64,000 nt of DNA from Crotalaria pallida (GCA_037953625.1 CM075652.1:52879501-52943500), one strand, 5' to 3'. Shown: positions 45,012-56,490, counted from the first letter of the stretch. A program made the numbers and translations. The notes: generated by a model from the sequence alone, not told the origin.

Positions 45012-45711
45012 GCCCCTTCTAGGGGCGATGTGTCAGGCTCGTGACATTAAACAAGCGCTTTCTGGGAGACAACCCAGTTTTAAGTAATTCTCCCTTAGGA
45101 TAGGTCCTTTAGGATAGGTGATTTTTTAGTTTAGGATAGTCTAGGTAGTTTTATTTTTTATTGAGTCTGCATTTTTTTTATTTATATTTGCAAAAAAAAA
45201 ATTCACTGTACAGACCAGGCGTGCCTGGGGCGCATAGCCCAGCGCGCCTGGGGCGCGCGTCTGCTGATGGCCTTATGGCCAGCGCGCCTGGGGGGGAGCC
45301 ATCACATTTCCCCCCCACTCCCTTTCATCCCCAATTCAAAAATTAAGAACCCTAAACCCCAATTTCATCCCCAATTCAAAAAGTTCATCAAATCCATCCA
45401 AATTTCATCAAATTATTCACTCATTCTTCCATTAATTATCATTCCCATCATCATTATCTCTCTTTTCATCAAAATTTTTCAAAAACCCCATTCTTCTCTA
45501 TACTCTTCTCAAATTCGATTTTCATTAAAAAGGGCCAAGGAGCACGAATTTTTCATTGTTTCAAGGTAAGAATCTCTTCTCTATCCTTCTCTGGTCTGAT
45601 TTATTTGGATTTGGAAGGTTAGGATTGAGCTCTCTCCTTAAAATTGTGAAAGCTTTTTGCTGCCTACCAGGTGTTCGATATATTGCCCATCTGCGTTTTT
45701 TGAACTTAAAC
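45012..45711. other. E3 spacer across the missing RT and integrase
   Basis: Contains AAACAAGCGCTTTCTGGGAG then ACAACCC (about 45049-45073), a form of the post-pol spacer of Athila-type elements. The protease ORF is thus joined almost directly to the region that normally follows integrase. A GC-rich block GCGTGCCTGGGGCGC / GCGCGCCTGGGGCGC (45219-45257) repeats the LTR words. The rest is AT-rich. Confidence 0.6.
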
Positions 45712-46971
45712 ATGTTGAGAAGAGGTAAGAGGCCTATGGTGGACAGTAGTGGAGAGGTAGGGACGACTTTTGAGCATCCGAAAGTCTCCGAGTTTTATGA
45801 TGGGAAGATGGTTAAGAGGAGGGTGCAACCGGAACTGGGTATGGTACTTGATGAGGCCGTTTCCGGTCAGTAAGTAGTGGGTCTTAGAGCAGTGGAGGAG
45901 GTGATGGAGGTTCTTAATGTGAACAAATGGGAGCCGTGGGTTATGGGTCCACCTGAGTACTTGAGTCAGAAGTTGGTGTGGGAGTTTTATTCGCATGCTT
46001 GGTGGCATGCTCAATTAGAGAAGAAGGAAGAGCAGTTGCAGGGTACAGTTGAGCATAGGAGGGTTGCTTAAGTGAGGGGCAAGGAAGTGCCTTATGATGC
46101 TGCTACTATAGCAAGCGTCCTGAGCCTTCCTAGCTACCTGCCTGATATGGCCCCCGCTTTGTTCGACACAGATAGCTTTGAGGATGAGGGTATGTATCCT
46201 CTAGATATGCTTCAGAAACACTTGTTTCTGGCTGGAAAAACTTGGAATTTTAATGTTAATAATAGGCCAAAACATGTGTCTCAGAGGAATATGCAGGGAG
46301 CTGCCCGATTTTGGGTCCGGTTTATTATGCACAACTTGTACCCTCATTCCCATGACACTGAGATTGCCCCAGCTATTTGCCGATTAGTGTATGTCCTTAA
46401 GTCCTGTGTTGTTGTTGATGCGGCATCGCTTATTTCTGATCAATTACACCGCTTTGCTTTGAGTGATAAGGGATATGTGGGATTCCCTTGGGTGATACAC
46501 CAATTATGTGCTGTTGTTGGGGTAGTGCCTGGGAGTGAGGAGATGACTGATATTAAGAGGGCCACTATGTTGACTAAAGCTGTCTGGGATAATTATGTAC
46601 TGCTTCCTATTAAGACAGCTAGAGAGGATAGACACCCACCGATTATTATTACACCCCAGGCACCAGTCCAGGATAGAGCAGGATCTTCTCGCCGACCGAC
46701 ACAGTCGTCGGATGGTGTGGAGGACCTGAGGGTTATGATGAAGTCTATGATGAGGGAGCAGGCACTGCAGGGGCGGTATTTAAGATAGAAGGCTGAGTTT
46801 CGACGTGTACAGTTACACAGGGACGAGGTTTGAGATGATATTATGAGGGCCTGGAGTGCTGATCATGGTTACTCTTTTGATCTGCGCCCTTATTCTGACT
46901 ATGAGAGGAGTTTGATGGATTATCCTGTGGATGTGCCTGAACCAGAAGTTAGGGGAATGGATGAGGATTAG
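45712..46971 (+). pseudogene. E3 ORF of the putative plant transposon protein type
   Basis: One reading frame from ATG 45712, broken by in-frame stops at 45871-45873, 46069-46071, 46786-46788 and one near 46831. It contains GKEVPYDAATIASVLSLPSY, then RNMQGAARFWVRFIMHNLYPHSHDTEIA and ICRLVYVLKSCVVVDAASLI. This pattern is the domain found downstream of pol in Athila-like elements and elsewhere in plant genomes; its function is not known, although some authors have compared the location with an envelope gene. I describe it only as an accessory ORF, and it is broken. Confidence 0.65.
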
Positions 46972-48577
46972 ATTGGGGGATGTTCTTATTTGCTATATCT
47001 GATGTATTTTCCCTGCCCCGCTCTGTACTAGTGATACCAAAAACATGTTTTGCATTTTCTAGGTCTTAATTTCTTTTTTAATGCATGGATATTTATTTCG
47101 ACTATTATCTTGTTGCATCTGTATTGCTGAGTTTTGTGCAGGTGTGAATGATGTCTCCTACCATTAGTGGTGCTTTGTTGCACTAGTGCTAACCATTGCA
47201 GGTTTTAAGTTTGGGGGAGCAACATCTCACTTGTGTTTAGTGCTGTTTATGTGGATGTGATAGGAAGTATTCTTAATCTTTATCCTTGTCATTTTTGGTT
47301 AGTTTTTTTTAGTATATGTTTTTCATTTTTATTTTGTAGTTTTTAGGTAGAGTAGTTTGCTTGAGGACAAGCCAACCTTTAAGTTTGGGGGAGTATACAA
47401 AATAAAAATTGATTTTTCAGACTTGAATTGTTTCCCCATATTTGGTGTTGGTTTGTGTCTCTAGTGAAAGTAGGTGATTATTCTAGATTTAGGACTTTTT
47501 CTCTTTTGATGCATGTACATACTTAGTTTAGGACTTAGACTCATTGACTTTTGACTCTATTTGATTGAGCTGTAAATATGGTTATGAACTGGTTATTTTG
47601 ACAAATGCTTTCAGAACTTGTGATTAGTGAACTGACTTTAGCCCTGTGAGGTTTTGAGCCTTATATTGAGGGGTATGAATTTTATTGAAATATTCTGATT
47701 ATATGACCCATATTCTTTCATGAGTGTGTTCTCCTTGATAATTGTGCTCTAGAACTTGACCTGTGGCCATTTCAAAATTGATGATTGATTGCATGCATGA
47801 AGATGATTAAGGCACTTAGGATGTGTTTTTGAGGCCTTCAGAATGTTGCATTAAATAATGATATATGATTTTTCTTTGGTACCTTGCATTGATTACATTA
47901 ATTCTATTGTGAGTACCTTAGGAATTTTGGATGAGCAATTAAGTGGAATGTAATGCAAAAGAAAAAAAGAAAATGAAAAGTGTTATGTGCCTACTCTTCT
48001 TCCAATGAAAATAAAAAAATAAGAAATTAAATAAAAGTGAAAAGGAAGAGAGTAGAGGAAAAATTGAAAAGTGAGAAGAATAAAATTGTGATTGAGTTGT
48101 GTTTATTGAAATATACTTAGTGCTCATTCATGATTTCTAGGGGAATTTGTTTTTTCATTTAGCCCTTAGTTCATTATTCCTTCTTTCTTTTATCCTACCT
48201 AACACTTTAGCCAGGCCCCATTACAACCAATATTAAGACCTTTTGATTTTTGTGTGCAATTGATAATTTCAGTGGAGATGTTGGTCTATGGTCAAGCATA
48301 TGGTAGGACTTTATCATTGATGAACTTGTGTGCTTAATTGAAATATTACCCTTATACACTTTTGAGAGAAACATTTGAGAGGTTGAGAGTTTTCACTAGT
48401 CCTGAGTTCTGATTGGGTTTGTTACTCTAACTAGTTTGTAATTGTGTAAATAGTTTGTGATAATATGTGTTGGAGTCATTAGTCGTAGTCTTAGATGAGG
48501 TGTGTACATGTTGATTTAGGGAGTTTGTCTTTTGTTTAGAATTTTATTTTACTTTTGCCTGGGACATGCAAAATGCT
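46972..48577. other. E3 3' non-coding region with extra polypurine tracts
   Basis: Long non-coding region. The 13-base AAGTTTGGGGGAG, which is the functional polypurine tract at 48578-48590, occurs also at 47217-47229 and 47381-47393. A GAGGACAAGCC word lies before the second copy. No ORF with a recognisable domain. Confidence 0.75.
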
Positions 48578-48590
48578 AAGTTTGGGGGAG
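48578..48590 (+). promoter_or_regulatory. E3 polypurine tract
   Basis: AAGTTTGGGGGAG immediately before the 3' LTR; primer of plus-strand synthesis in such elements. Confidence 0.9.
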
Positions 48591-49904
48591 TGATTTGGGT
48601 CTAATATATGTATTCTCTGGACTTCATTTTACCCTCTTTTACTTTGATTTGGCTTGTTTTCATAGCAAACTTAGGATCTTTTTATTAGTTTTTAGGAATT
48701 TTAGTAGTTGTAGTTTCCCTTGAACTTTTTGATCTGTTTGTTCCTTGTTTCAGGTACTTTTGGAGCTCAAATGCAAAAAAAATAATTATGGAACTGGAAA
48801 GGGCACGTAAAGACCTTGAAGTAGGAAAAAGAACGGAGGAAAACGGAGCCGGAACCTACCCCGCGCGCCTGAGGCGCGGGGACGGGTGCGCCTAGGGCGC
48901 GCTTACTGAAGAAAAGCAGCACGCAGCAGACCTGCGCGCCTGGGGGGCGAGGACGCGTGCGCCTGGGGCACGCGTGCACCAGATCAGGCCCATTTGGGCC
49001 AAAACTTCAGAAATTGATGGGGATTCTAGTTAGGGTTATTTTGTAAATATAAATTAGTGATTTAGATTTAGGTTAGGCAGCCAACTAGAAGAGAAAACAG
49101 AGATTAGAAGAGGGAGATTACATCACTTTGGAGAGCACAAGTGGAGGATTGAAGAATTTGGGGTAATTTGTCTATGAATTTCCCTATTATGTCTTTTGTT
49201 CTTCTTATTTCTATATGTAACTAAAACCCTCGTGTTAGGAACACGATGAATTTGTATGGCGTAGCTTATTTCAATTTATAGTTTAGTGTTTTCCGGTTTT
49301 TAATTCATGCGTTAATTGTGTTTCTATTGAATATGTAAAACTGATCACTTTATGTTTTGGATCTTCTTAATTCTTAATGAAAGTTAGGGATTTTGAATAG
49401 GCCTTGCAATTAACGGTATAATCACTCAAAAATAGAGATATAATTGGATGATTATATGAATTAGTAATTCCCTTGTGCTAAATAATTTATTTTCCAATGC
49501 TGTAATTTGTTGAGAGATCAAGGATTACAAATTTAGAAAGTAAAGAGTAATTATAGAGAGATCTAATAGTTGCTATTAAAGAGGAATTCTCCATGAATTA
49601 AAGGAAAATCTAAATCATAATTGAATAAGTGAAACCTACAATGCAACCTACAATGCAACCAACGTTCCTAACCACTTTCTCCCATAGTTCTCAAGTTTTT
49701 ATTTAATTTCAGCAATTAATTAGTTTAGTTAATTATTAGTCTCAAATCTGAATTTTAATTTAAAACAACTTTTTAGTTATAGGATTTATTTCTAGTTACA
49801 CTAAGGTGAAAGTATACTAAAAAGACAACTCCCTGTGGGACGATATTCGGTCTTCCATTGACTATATTACTCGTTGACCCAGTACACTTGCTGGCATCTC
49901 AACA
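48591..49904 (+). repeat. E3 3' LTR
   Basis: Same ends as the 5' LTR (TGATTTGGGT to ATCTCAACA) with scattered substitutions, most of them in the GC-rich block (48858-48975), and with a duplicated CTACAATGCAAC. Followed by GGAAG at 49905-49909. Confidence 0.94.
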
Positions 49905-50967
49905 GGAAGTGGGACAGCATCTCGATGGATTTTGTTTCGGGCCTACCGAGAACAAGATCAGGGTGTGAAGCTATTTGGGTTGTGGTGGACTGACTGACAA
50001 AGCCCACTTTCTGCCGATCAGCATGAAGTATAGCCTAGAGAAGTTGACACAACTGTACATAAAGGATATCGTTAGACTCCATGGTGTTCCGAGCAGCATT
50101 ATGTCGGACCGTGATCCTCGCTTCTTGTCCCAATTCTGGCAGAACTTGCAGCAAGCCATGGGTACAAAACTGAGGTTCAGCACTGCTTATCATCCTCAGA
50201 CCGACGGACAATCCGAACGCACCATTCAGACCCTGGAGGACTTGTTGAGGACATGTGTGCTAGAACAGTCGAAAAGTTGGGAGACACTTCTGCCCTTGGT
50301 CGAATTTACCTACAACAACAGCTTTCACTCAAGCATCGGAATGGCTCCTTTCGAAGCGTTGTATAGTCGGAAATGCCGAACGCCTTTGTGCTGGTTCCAG
50401 ATAGGAGAAAATTTATTGATTGGCCCCGACATTGTGCATGAGACGACCGAGAAGATCAGAATGATACAAGGAAAGATGAAAGCAGCCCAGGACCGACAGA
50501 AGAGCTATGCCGACAAAAGGAGGAAGCCCCTAGACTTTAGTACAGGAGATCATGTGTTCATACAGGTGTCCCCTATCACGGGTATTGACCGAGCCATCAA
50601 ATCAAGGAAGCTAACCCCTCGGTTTGTTGGACCGTATCAGATATTGGAGAAAGTCGGACCAGTCGCCTACCGAATTGCTCTACCTCCACATCTGTCTAAA
50701 CTCCATGATGTATTCCATGTTTCGCAGCTTAGGAAGTACATACGTGATCCTTCGCATGTGATAGAAGTAGATGAATTACCATTAAAGGACAATCTGGCCT
50801 TTGAGGTTCTTCCGGTCAGAATAGAGGACAGGCAGATCAGACGGCTCAGAGGGAAAGAGATCTCCTTGGTCAAGGTTATCCGGAATCGGAATAATGTAGA
50901 AGAGGCTACTTGGGAACTCGAGGAGAAGATGAAACTGTCATATCCGCAGTTGTTCAGTACTAGCTGA
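49905..50967 (+). pseudogene. E2 integrase, second part, with chromodomain-like C-terminus
   Basis: Resumes exactly where E3 was inserted: WDSISMDFVSGLPR holds the first catalytic Asp. A TGA at 49991-49993 interrupts in frame. MSDRDPRFLSQFWQNL has the second Asp and HPQTDGQSERTIQTLEDLLR the catalytic Glu (about 50080-50250). GPYQILEKVGPVAYRIALP and LHDVFHVSQLRKY form the GPY/F-type region. The C-terminus, VLPVRIEDRQIRRLRGKEIS then LVKVIRNRN-VEEATWELEE, corresponds to the chromodomain position of Tekay-type elements. Chromodomains steer integration to heterochromatin. The stop makes this copy inactive. Confidence 0.88.
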
Positions 50968-50989
50968 ATTTCGAGGACGAAATTCCTGT

Positions 50990-51003
50990 AAGCGGGGGAG
51001 GAT
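50990..51003 (+). promoter_or_regulatory. E2 polypurine tract
   Basis: AAGCGGGGGAGGAT directly before the 3' LTR, preceded by TTTCGAGGACGAAATTCC, the usual Tekay context. Confidence 0.88.
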
Positions 51004-53336
51004 TGTAACATCCCAAGATTTAATATCTATTATAATAATAATTTAAATATAAATTTGATTAAGGATGGTAGGAAGTCACAAAAATAGATATAGTATCGTG
51101 GGGAAATAGGAAGCGCGGACCGACCAGATAAGGAAATGCTGGATCTCGGACCGATCCCAGCCGAGCCAGGTGAGGACAGAACACGAAATCTAGTGCATGC
51201 GTCAACTCAGATAAGCCGACCGCAACAAATCTCGCGGTGTTGACCGAGAGGAGACTCGGACTACTACTACCTCTCTATGTCAAACCGTTGTCTCCCCTCT
51301 GCTACTTCTTCGGGGCAGCTCGAACCGAGTTGTCAATTCCTTGATTTTCGAGCCCTCCGTACAGACGTCGTGTCAATCACTTTATGTCCTTTTCAAGTCA
51401 CTGTTGGTGACTTCCCCTAGAAGCTAATGAATCTCATCCACATATTCAAAACTTCTCAAAGAAGCCTCCATTATGGACCACGCAATTAATTCCCACATGG
51501 GAATAAAAGAAAATTCCTAACCCAATACAACAACACTTCCTACTCTCTGTCTCTTTCGTTCCCCCCATTTTCTCTGAAGCTCCGGCAGCAACAGTTCAAC
51601 ACACACACTCTTTCACTCACGCAAATCTCTCTCTTCTTCTCCATTAATACTCACAAACTAGGAGCTACTTTCCTTCATCTCCTTTGCCTTGTCGGACGTT
51701 CCTTGGGTCTTCGCTGTGTTTGAGAGTGCAGCAAGGAGAGAAGCGGTTCAAGGGTTTCAAGCTCAAGAAGTCGAACAGCAAGGAAGCCACACTCAAGCTC
51801 TCAAACTCTTATCTCTCGCGGGTTGAGGTAAGGAGTGAGTGTTACCTTTGCTTAGGTTTGGGTTGCTAGTGTGTTCATAACGGGTGCTGAGAGTGGGTGC
51901 TAGATTAGGGAAGAGACATGGGATAAAGCTAGGGAGAAAGAAGAATAATAAAGAAAATTAATAAGTGAACTAGGGTCATGTATGGTGAAAATAGGTGGAA
52001 ATATTTGTATGTTTGCTAAGTATATTAAACATATTTTGTTGCTATATGAGTTGTGATAATTATTGCTTATGTTGTATCTTTTAACCTGTCTGTGGTCCGA
52101 GCGTGAGAGGCCGAGAAGGGTTATGGGGAATGATGTTAATTACTGGAGGAAGAAAATATTAGTAAAGAATAAAATAATGAAAGGACGAGCGAACGGGATA
52201 AACAAGAGGGTCGAGTCGAGAGGAATTAAATAATGCAAGTTTAAAGGATAAAAGAGTAACTAAAGAGAAATGGTTGTGTGATCGGGTCATAGAAGACGCG
52301 TACTAGGTGCATGCATTGATCGCGTCAGACGCATACTGGGTATGCGCAGTTGTAAGACGGGTACTAGGTACTCACAGTCATGATTCACACAAGGTTCCGA
52401 GCAACGGAATCGGTAGGATGTGCTCCTGGTCATAGAAGACGCGTACTGGGTGCGTGCATTGATCGAGTAAGACGCCGAGAGGTGCAGCTGTAAGACGGGT
52501 ACTGGGTGCGTGCATTGATCGCGTCAGACGCATACTGGGTATGTGCAGCTGTAAGACGGGTACTGGGTACTCGCAGTTATGGACACTCCGGAATCCGACC
52601 CTAAATGGTGTAAGACATGAACTGGGTGTATGCGGCCGAGAAGAGTAAAAGATAGTAAGATATGTAAAATATGAATGAATGGGAAAAGAGACCGAGAGGA
52701 AATCTAATACCGAGAAAGGAAAGAGAAAACGAGTGATCAAGTATAGGAATTGAGGAAAGAATACAAGGGTAAACAATCGGAAATGTGGGAGTAAAAATGG
52801 TCGGTAAAATATACGGTGGAAAATAACATGGACCGAGTAGAATGAAGCTGTTTATATGTGATATGCCATATGATTTAATATTTGTTAATATGCTAATTGA
52901 TTATTTGTGCTTGGCTTGGTAGTTCAGTATGTCATATTAGAAACTGCTTACTTAAGTTCTGTGTAATGATCACCTCCTTACCATTTTTCAGGTACCGAGC
53001 CCGAGCAGACGCAGTCCCTGGCTGAGCAGGTTCACTCTCCCTCATAGGGAGAGTAGGTTTATAGAGTCGGATAACTAAATTAGGCCTCGGCCATTTGGCC
53101 GAGCTAAAACACTGCTTTTGTAACTGACGTTTTGTATAATTTGAAGATGTAACAGTGTTGTTTTGCTTTTCTATGTTTTGGATGAACTAGTCTTCTGCTG
53201 AAAAACTCTGTTGTTAGCATTAAATGGAATGAATTATTGTCTTGACCATTATCATAGTTTCTTATATACCGCTTTTAAAAAGAAAATTTTAGGCTCAAAT
53301 TTTAGGATTAAGGGTAAAATTAAATAGGGTGTTACA
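51004..53336 (+). repeat. E2 3' LTR
   Basis: Same layout as the 5' LTR: TGTAACATCCC start, donor-like GAGGTAAGG (GT at 51828-51829), hairpin array at about 52295-52640 with fewer stems, acceptor-like TTTTTCAGGT (AG at 52990-52991) and GTGTTACA end. ATTAT follows at 53337-53341. Confidence 0.95.
52295..52640 (+). repeat. CTGGG-loop hairpin array in E2 3' LTR
   Basis: Shorter version of the array in the 5' LTR. CGCATA/TATGCG and CGGGTA/TACTCG stems remain. Some copies have changed loops (CTAGG) and one stem is missing, so the array has diverged since insertion. Confidence 0.88.
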
Positions 53337-53341
53337 ATTAT

Positions 53342-53947
53342 GCTCAAGAAAACGGTCAAGCTGAAGCAGCCAACAAGTAGATTATCAACATTATCAAGAA
53401 GCAGATTAAAGGAAAACCACGAAATTGGCATGAAGCGTTGACGCCAGCACTATGGGCTATTCGAAATTCTCCAAATGATTCCACGGGTACGACTCCCTAT
53501 ATGTTAACATATGGCCATGAGGCCATGTTGCCAGTCGAAATAAACTTGGAATCAGTACAATTTCTGAGGCAACACGAAATGCCTGTGAATGATTACTGGA
53601 ACTCCATGTTTGACTAGTTGAACGAGGTGCATGATGAAAGAATTTTGGCGTTACAAAATATTATGCGACAAAAGGAAAAGATTGCTAGATATTACGACGC
53701 CAAAGTTAAATTCAAATCATTTCTACCGGGTGAACTAGTATGGAAAGTAATCTTGCCAATCGACAAGCGTTCTAATGAATATGGCAAATGGTCACCAAAA
53801 TGGGAAGGACCGTTTCAAGTGTTAAAGACCTTTTCAGGCAACGCATACGAGTTAGTTGAAGTCGATTCGGGGAAAAAGATTAAAGCAATCAACAGCAAGT
53901 ATTTGAAAAAATATAAGCTGACAATGACAGAAGTAAACGTTCATTAA
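53342..53947 (+). pseudogene. E1 integrase, second part
   Basis: Continues the E1 integrase after the ATTAT duplication: YAQENGQAEAANK contains the third catalytic residue, followed by a TAG at about 53380. Next come WHEALTPALWAIRNSPNDST and TPYMLTYGHEAMLPVEI. A second TAG lies at 53615-53617. The C-terminal part (53618-53947) has YDAKVKFKSFLPGELVWK and WSPKWEGPFQVLKTF, the GPF-type region. The ORF ends at TAA 53945-53947. Confidence 0.86.
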
Positions 53948-54043
53948 ATTGAATTGCAATCCATACAATAGAATCAAAGTGCAAAAAGCAAACGATACAA
54001 AAAGCAAAACGAAAGTTCATCCAAACAAATTTCTAAAGGAACG

Positions 54044-54915
54044 TCATTCCCTGGCGAAAGCATCTCGACGTAGAAGTCCAGCCTTGTAACCTTGCAGACT
54101 CGCAGCAAGTGCATCCGCAACCTGTTGGTTAGGAGCAACCAAAGCAACAACTTTTTCGGTCAACTTCCATTGAGTAGTCTTGGCGGCTTCAACGAATTGG
54201 CTTATCTCCAGTGGCTCTTGTTCCCGACGGGCCAACTCATCTTTCAACTCTTGAATTTTGGCCCCATTCTCCTTCATCCGCTGAAGTTTCTGATCAACTT
54301 TGGAAGACCAGTCGACATCCTCTCTTTCCAGATCAACAATTTTGGCCTCCAATTCGTCCCGATTTGATTTGACATCCTCATGAACTTTGATGTATTTTAG
54401 GATTTTTGGACTTTCAGTAGTCCAATTATTCACAAATCGGTGCAGATTGGTCAGTTTGGACTCAACATCTTCTGGGACAGAGTGTTGCAAAATTGAATTA
54501 ATGGTGGAAGATAGGAGTTCAGCAGTTGCAGAATCAGCCAATAATTGATCAAAAGGCCGACAACAGATGTTCTTTAAAGTCACCATCAATTGATTTGTAG
54601 CCGATTCAGTGTCTCTTGAAGGAGAATCCACGACTTCATGAACAGAACGCATTTTGGCCATCAATTCCCGAAGAGTGGAGAAAACATTAGAGTGAGACAT
54701 TTGAATCGAGGGAGCCATGGTGCTGGAAGAATGATTGCAAGAAGGAATTTCAACAAAAGGATCAGCAGCAGAGGTGGATGCGGAAGGAATCGGTAAACTG
54801 CCGTCAAAACCTTCAAGTTGGACTGGGTCGTTGGGGATCCGAAGAACAATAAAAGAGAGTTTGGTTAGGTCACTTTAATGCTGCAAAAAGGGCGAATATG
54901 TAAATTCCAAGTTAC
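54044..54915 (-). pseudogene. E1 antisense ORF, downstream part
   Basis: Minus-strand frame of at least 224 codons downstream of E1 integrase, in an orientation opposite to gag-pol. The protein is acidic and rich in Leu, Glu and Lys with heptad-like spacing (ELEAKIVDLEREDVDWSSKV, MKENGAKIQELKDELARREQ), so it is probably a coiled coil. The open frame extends upstream to about 54840. Additional antisense ORFs at this place are known in several Tat-lineage elements; their function is not established. The start is separated by E4. A GAG-GTAACT at 54918-54911 looks like a splice donor, but no acceptor in the right phase was found. Confidence 0.65.
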
Positions 54916-54943
54916 CTCAAAGGGAGGGACACATGCAGTAGTG

Positions 54944-54948
54944 GTCTC
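54944..54948. repeat. Target-site duplication of E4, left copy
   Basis: GTCTC directly before the TGTAAGATCC start of E4; right copy at 60616-60620. Confidence 0.93.
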
Positions 54949-56488
54949 TGTAAGATCCATGAAGAATGTTTTGATAAATGCCAAAAGGTTTTGAACAAGC
55001 TACAAATGTGTTGATCAAGTTCAAGCTCAACAAGCAACAACAAACATCAAGTTAAGAAGAGAGAGCCAACTCATGAAGACTTAGTTTGGTAGTTTGTGTT
55101 TTATTGTTTTATATTTTGCCTCACAAGTCTTTTAGTTTATGAGTTTGGGTAGAGTTATTAGAGGGTAGTGAATCTCTTTTGATTGCATGATTATATCATA
55201 TTTTGAGTATTCACTTTGTTTAAAATCCATAGGTGGCTTAAAGGTTTTAAAGAAAAGGTTTAGTTTTTGAGAAAACAAGTTTTTAGTGATTTTTATGCTG
55301 ATTACTCGAGTAACACATATTTCACTCGAGTAAAATTTATCAAGCTTGCGGCTTACTCGATTAATCATTATTTCACTCGAGTAAAATGTTTTCAGCTTTC
55401 GGCTTACTCGAGTAACACTCATTTCACTCGAGTAACTCGATCAGATATGGTTTTTAAAATGCGTTTTTAACTTCTCAAAAGCTATTCTAAGTGCTCTAAC
55501 TTTTGGGTATTCTATATAAACCTTTTCCTAATCATTTCTATCAATGAGAATCAACTAGAATCATTTTGATACACAATTTTACAAAGAATCAAAGCCACAC
55601 TATTCTCTCTCACTCTCTCAAGATCAAAGCTCTCATTTTCATATTCTTTGATCAAGAACCTTGAATCTCTCATGTTGATCTTTTCATAGCTTTTGAAAGA
55701 GATTCATAGGATTGTTATTTTGTTTTCATTTTGAGTTGTAATCATTGCAAGAGGCAAACATTCTACAACATTGGAATCCTTGATTTTGTTAATCAAGCAA
55801 GTTTCATTGGAAGCCTTGGTGAGGCATTTCATCAAGCACTTGGAAGCCTTGTTGAAGAACAAGCATTTGGAAGTCTTGTGAGTGAAGCAAGCAATTGGAA
55901 GTCTTGTTGTGGGTATCAGCAAGCAAAAGAGAAGAGGTTAGATTAGATATCAATAGGGTTACAAGGCAAGGGTGTGGTATCTCTTGTAGGCTAGCAAGAA
56001 GGAAGTCTTGTGAGGCATTTACTTGTAATTTGAGAAACTCTAATTCCTCATAGTGAAGAATCTCTCTTGGTTGAAGAGGGGACTGGAGTAGCTTTCAAGT
56101 GGATGAAAGTGAACCAGGATAAATCACTGTGTCGTATCTCTAAACTCTCTACTCTTTACAATTCTTGTTATTAATTGTGTTCTTGATTGAAAACCTAGAA
56201 AAAGTGATTTTTCTATATTTGATTGAATTGAATCTTTATTGTGCAAAATTGATAAAGGGAAAATCATTTTCATAACCTAGGTTAATCAATAAGAATATAG
56301 GTGTTAATTGTTTCCGCTGAATCTCTGATATAATATTTGTTAATTGATTGATTTTCATTGGTTTTAATCGTTTAGATTTGTTTCTTGCGAAAATCTTTCA
56401 AGGTATCTTGTACACCTATTCAACCCCCCTTCTAGGTGTTCTCCTAGTGTCTCCTAGTTGTTTCACCCACCGATTGTAGGTTCTAACA
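54949..56488 (+). repeat. E4 5' LTR
   Basis: TGTAAGATCC to GTTCTAACA. Contains three pairs of ACTCGAGT palindromes (55303-55434), a TATA-like TCTATATAAACC near 55511, and GTGAACCAGGATAAATCACT (56109-56128), a motif seen also in the decayed LTR fragment at 23886-23903. Confidence 0.95.
55303..55434. repeat. Three palindrome pairs TACTCGAGTA in E4 LTR
   Basis: Starts at 55303/55323, 55354/55374 and 55405/55425. Spacing within each pair is exactly 20 bases and pair-to-pair 51 bases. The first member of the second pair has decayed to TACTCGATTA. The 3' LTR has the same set at about 59429-59560. Confidence 0.88.
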
Positions 56489-56490
56489 AT

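Larger units (their letters stand above)
42459..49904 (+). mobile_element. E3: internally deleted Athila-like gypsy element
   Basis: LTRs of 1300 and 1314 bp with TG...CA ends and GGAAG duplications, inserted in E2 integrase. The PBS has the Asp-tRNA form found in Athila-type elements. The 4.8-kb interior has a protease ORF of the Athila type and a later ORF of the putative plant transposon protein type, but no RT, RNase H or integrase. The main gag domain is absent as well. It is therefore non-autonomous. Roughly 25-30 differences by eye separate the LTRs, less divergence than in E2, as expected for a later insertion. Confidence 0.9.
36542..53336 (+). mobile_element. E2: Tekay-like chromovirus (Ty3/gypsy), itself interrupted by E3
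   Basis: Complete element with LTRs of 2421 and 2333 bp, TG...CA ends, a PBS matching initiator-Met tRNA, an open gag, a broken pol with the order protease, RT, RNase H, integrase, a chromodomain-type C-terminus, and a polypurine tract. ATTAT duplications flank it inside the integrase gene of E1. Its own integrase gene is split by E3. In-frame stops and frameshifts in pol make it inactive. The LTRs differ by scattered substitutions and by shortening of the hairpin array in the 3' copy, so it is clearly older than E4. Confidence 0.92.

Noticed and set aside
45712..46971. A true envelope gene in E3
   Set aside because: Position after pol invites the comparison, but no signal peptide or membrane segments are evident and the frame has four stops; the sequence fits the plant transposon protein type instead.
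54881..54915. 35-base intron in the antisense ORF (GTAACT to TTTTTGCAG)
   Set aside because: Too short for a plant intron and the downstream frame would meet a stop at once.
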